Assembly (NCBI RefSeq): GCF_002531935.1
Contig: NZ_NWSV01000004.1
Coordinates: forward strand, 62,001 to 126,000
Length of the DNA stretch: 64,000 nt
Direction: 5' to 3'
From: Rhizobium chutanense
GTDB taxonomy: Bacteria > Pseudomonadota > Alphaproteobacteria > Rhizobiales > Rhizobiaceae
Below are positions 63,386-64,000 of the stretch, piece by piece. Position numbers and translations under genes: made by a program. Numbering within the stretch: position 1 is the first letter of the stretch; the number at the start of each line of letters is the position of its first letter. The notes beneath the pieces were generated by a model that made no database searches, was not told the origin of the DNA, and was given only the letters and a program-made list of their open reading frames with translations.

Positions 63386-64000
63386 CTATGGCATCAGCTG
63401 GCCGCCATTGACCTCGATGATCTGGCCGGTGATGTAACCCGACAGGGTCGGTGAGGCGAGGAAGAGATAGGCGCCGACGCAATCCTCGGAGGTACCGACG
63501 AAGCCCATCGGGATCGACTTGCGCTGCAGCTCCATCTGCTCGTCATTGGTGTAACGCTCGTGGAAGGGCGTGGCGATGACGCCGGGCGCCACCGCATTGA
63601 CGCGAATCCTGTCGGCGACGAATTCCTTGGCATGGCCGCGGGTGATCGTCGAGACGAAGCCTTTGGAGGCGGCATAGAGGATCGCGCCGTTGCCGCCGCC
63701 GTTACGGGCGGCGATCGAGGTGGTGTTGATGATGAAGCCGCCCTGCTTCTTCAGCCAGGGATGGGCCGCCCGCGTGGCCGCCAGCACCGAGCGGGCATTG
63801 AGATCCATGACCGCGGCATAATGCGCATCGGTATATTCCGAGGTCGGCTTGCGCCCCAGCATGCCGCCGGCATTGTTGATGAGGCCGTCGAGATGACCGA
63901 AGGTCTTCGCCGTCTCCTCGACGACCCGCTCGGTCTCCCCTTCCCTCGAGACGTCGCCCTGGATCAGATGCACAGTGCCGCCGGCCGCCCGGATCTCCTC
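63386..64000 (-). CDS. Short-chain dehydrogenase/reductase, partial (5' end beyond window)
   Basis: The visible 204 residues cover the C-terminal part of a classical SDR. LDGLINNAGGMLG has the NAG motif, IINTTSIAARNG the catalytic Ser, YAASKGF the Tyr-Lys pair and NAVAPGVIATPF the cofactor loop. The reading frame continues past position 64000 without a start, so the N-terminal Rossmann glycine motif is not seen. Probably an NAD(P)-dependent sugar or ketone reductase of the FabG-like group. It reads toward glgX. Confidence 0.82.
   Translation of the reverse strand, partial: EEIRAAGGTVHLIQGDVSREGETERVVEETAKTFGHLDGLINNAGGMLGRKPTSEYTDAHYAAVMDLNARSVLAATRAAHPWLKKQGGFIINTTSIAARNGGGNGAILYAASKGFVSTITRGHAKEFVADRIRVNAVAPGVIATPFHERYTNDEQMELQRKSIPMGFVGTSEDCVGAYLFLASPTLSGYITGQIIEVNGGQLMP

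Overview
This window looks like chromosomal or large-plasmid DNA of a fast-growing Rhizobium, closest in character to the R. leguminosarum / R. etli group. This is inferred from the GC-rich coding style, the rhaRSTPQUK rhamnose operon, the many ABC importers, palindromic intergenic mosaic elements and an alphaproteobacterial Porin_2-type porin. No rRNA, tRNA, CRISPR array, insertion sequence or phage gene was recognised.

Layout. (1) 1-7.4 kb: rhamnose uptake and catabolism. A DeoR regulator is followed by a CUT2-type ABC importer, a mutarotase and the sugar kinase; the kinase and mutarotase are coupled to the permeases by ATGA overlaps. (2) 7.5-9.1 kb: a 2-keto-acid hydratase-like protein and an orphan FhuC-type ATPase. 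(3) 9.1-17.4 kb: a seven-gene leftward operon (binding protein, LivG, LivF, LivH, LivM, GMC oxidoreductase, 3-hydroxyisobutyrate dehydrogenase-like protein), divergent from a LysR regulator. (4) 17.4-23.5 kb: cupin, glutaryl-CoA dehydrogenase, a helical protein of unknown function, a DUF4126 / flavin disulfide reductase / DedA group and a polyol dehydrogenase. (5) 23.7-33.4 kb: a CopC-like protein, then the potassium system: a 27-residue micro-ORF, kdpF, A, B, C, D, E and a ptsN-like EIIA gene. (6) 33.4-41 kb: porin, sulfate importer, SleB-type lipoprotein and peptidase T. (7) 41-47.4 kb: a CUT1 sugar importer, a Cys/Met-type PLP enzyme and a GntR regulator.

(8) 47.4-53.6 kb is the least ordinary part. 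By eye its intergenic DNA is more AT-rich. It holds an RTX protein with an HEIIH motif, a secreted protein with an internally repeated Cys/Trp module, a PDZ protein with a long acidic tail, a possible DUF4304 protein, and a LysR gene bracketed by a near-perfect 21-bp direct repeat. One copy of that repeat is the 3' end of the neighbouring nuclease-family gene. (9) 53.6-59.2 kb: an endonuclease/exonuclease/phosphatase protein, a cardiolipin synthase-like protein, a UdgX-type uracil-DNA glycosylase, a run of tiny charged proteins and a glutathione transferase. (10) 59.2-64 kb: a stand-alone LigD-type polymerase/primase domain translationally coupled to topoisomerase IB, glycogen debranching enzyme GlgX, and a short-chain dehydrogenase cut by the window end.

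Several small genes and control elements are worth a reader's time: two micro-membrane proteins ahead of kdpA, a TTTATA-N5-TTTATA site resembling the E. coli KdpE box, three large multi-hairpin elements placed inside transport operons, and a hairpin that would include the Shine-Dalgarno of glgX. I see no wholly new multi-gene system that I can defend. The best candidates for something undescribed are the RTX / repeated-Cys module pair and the LysR cassette.
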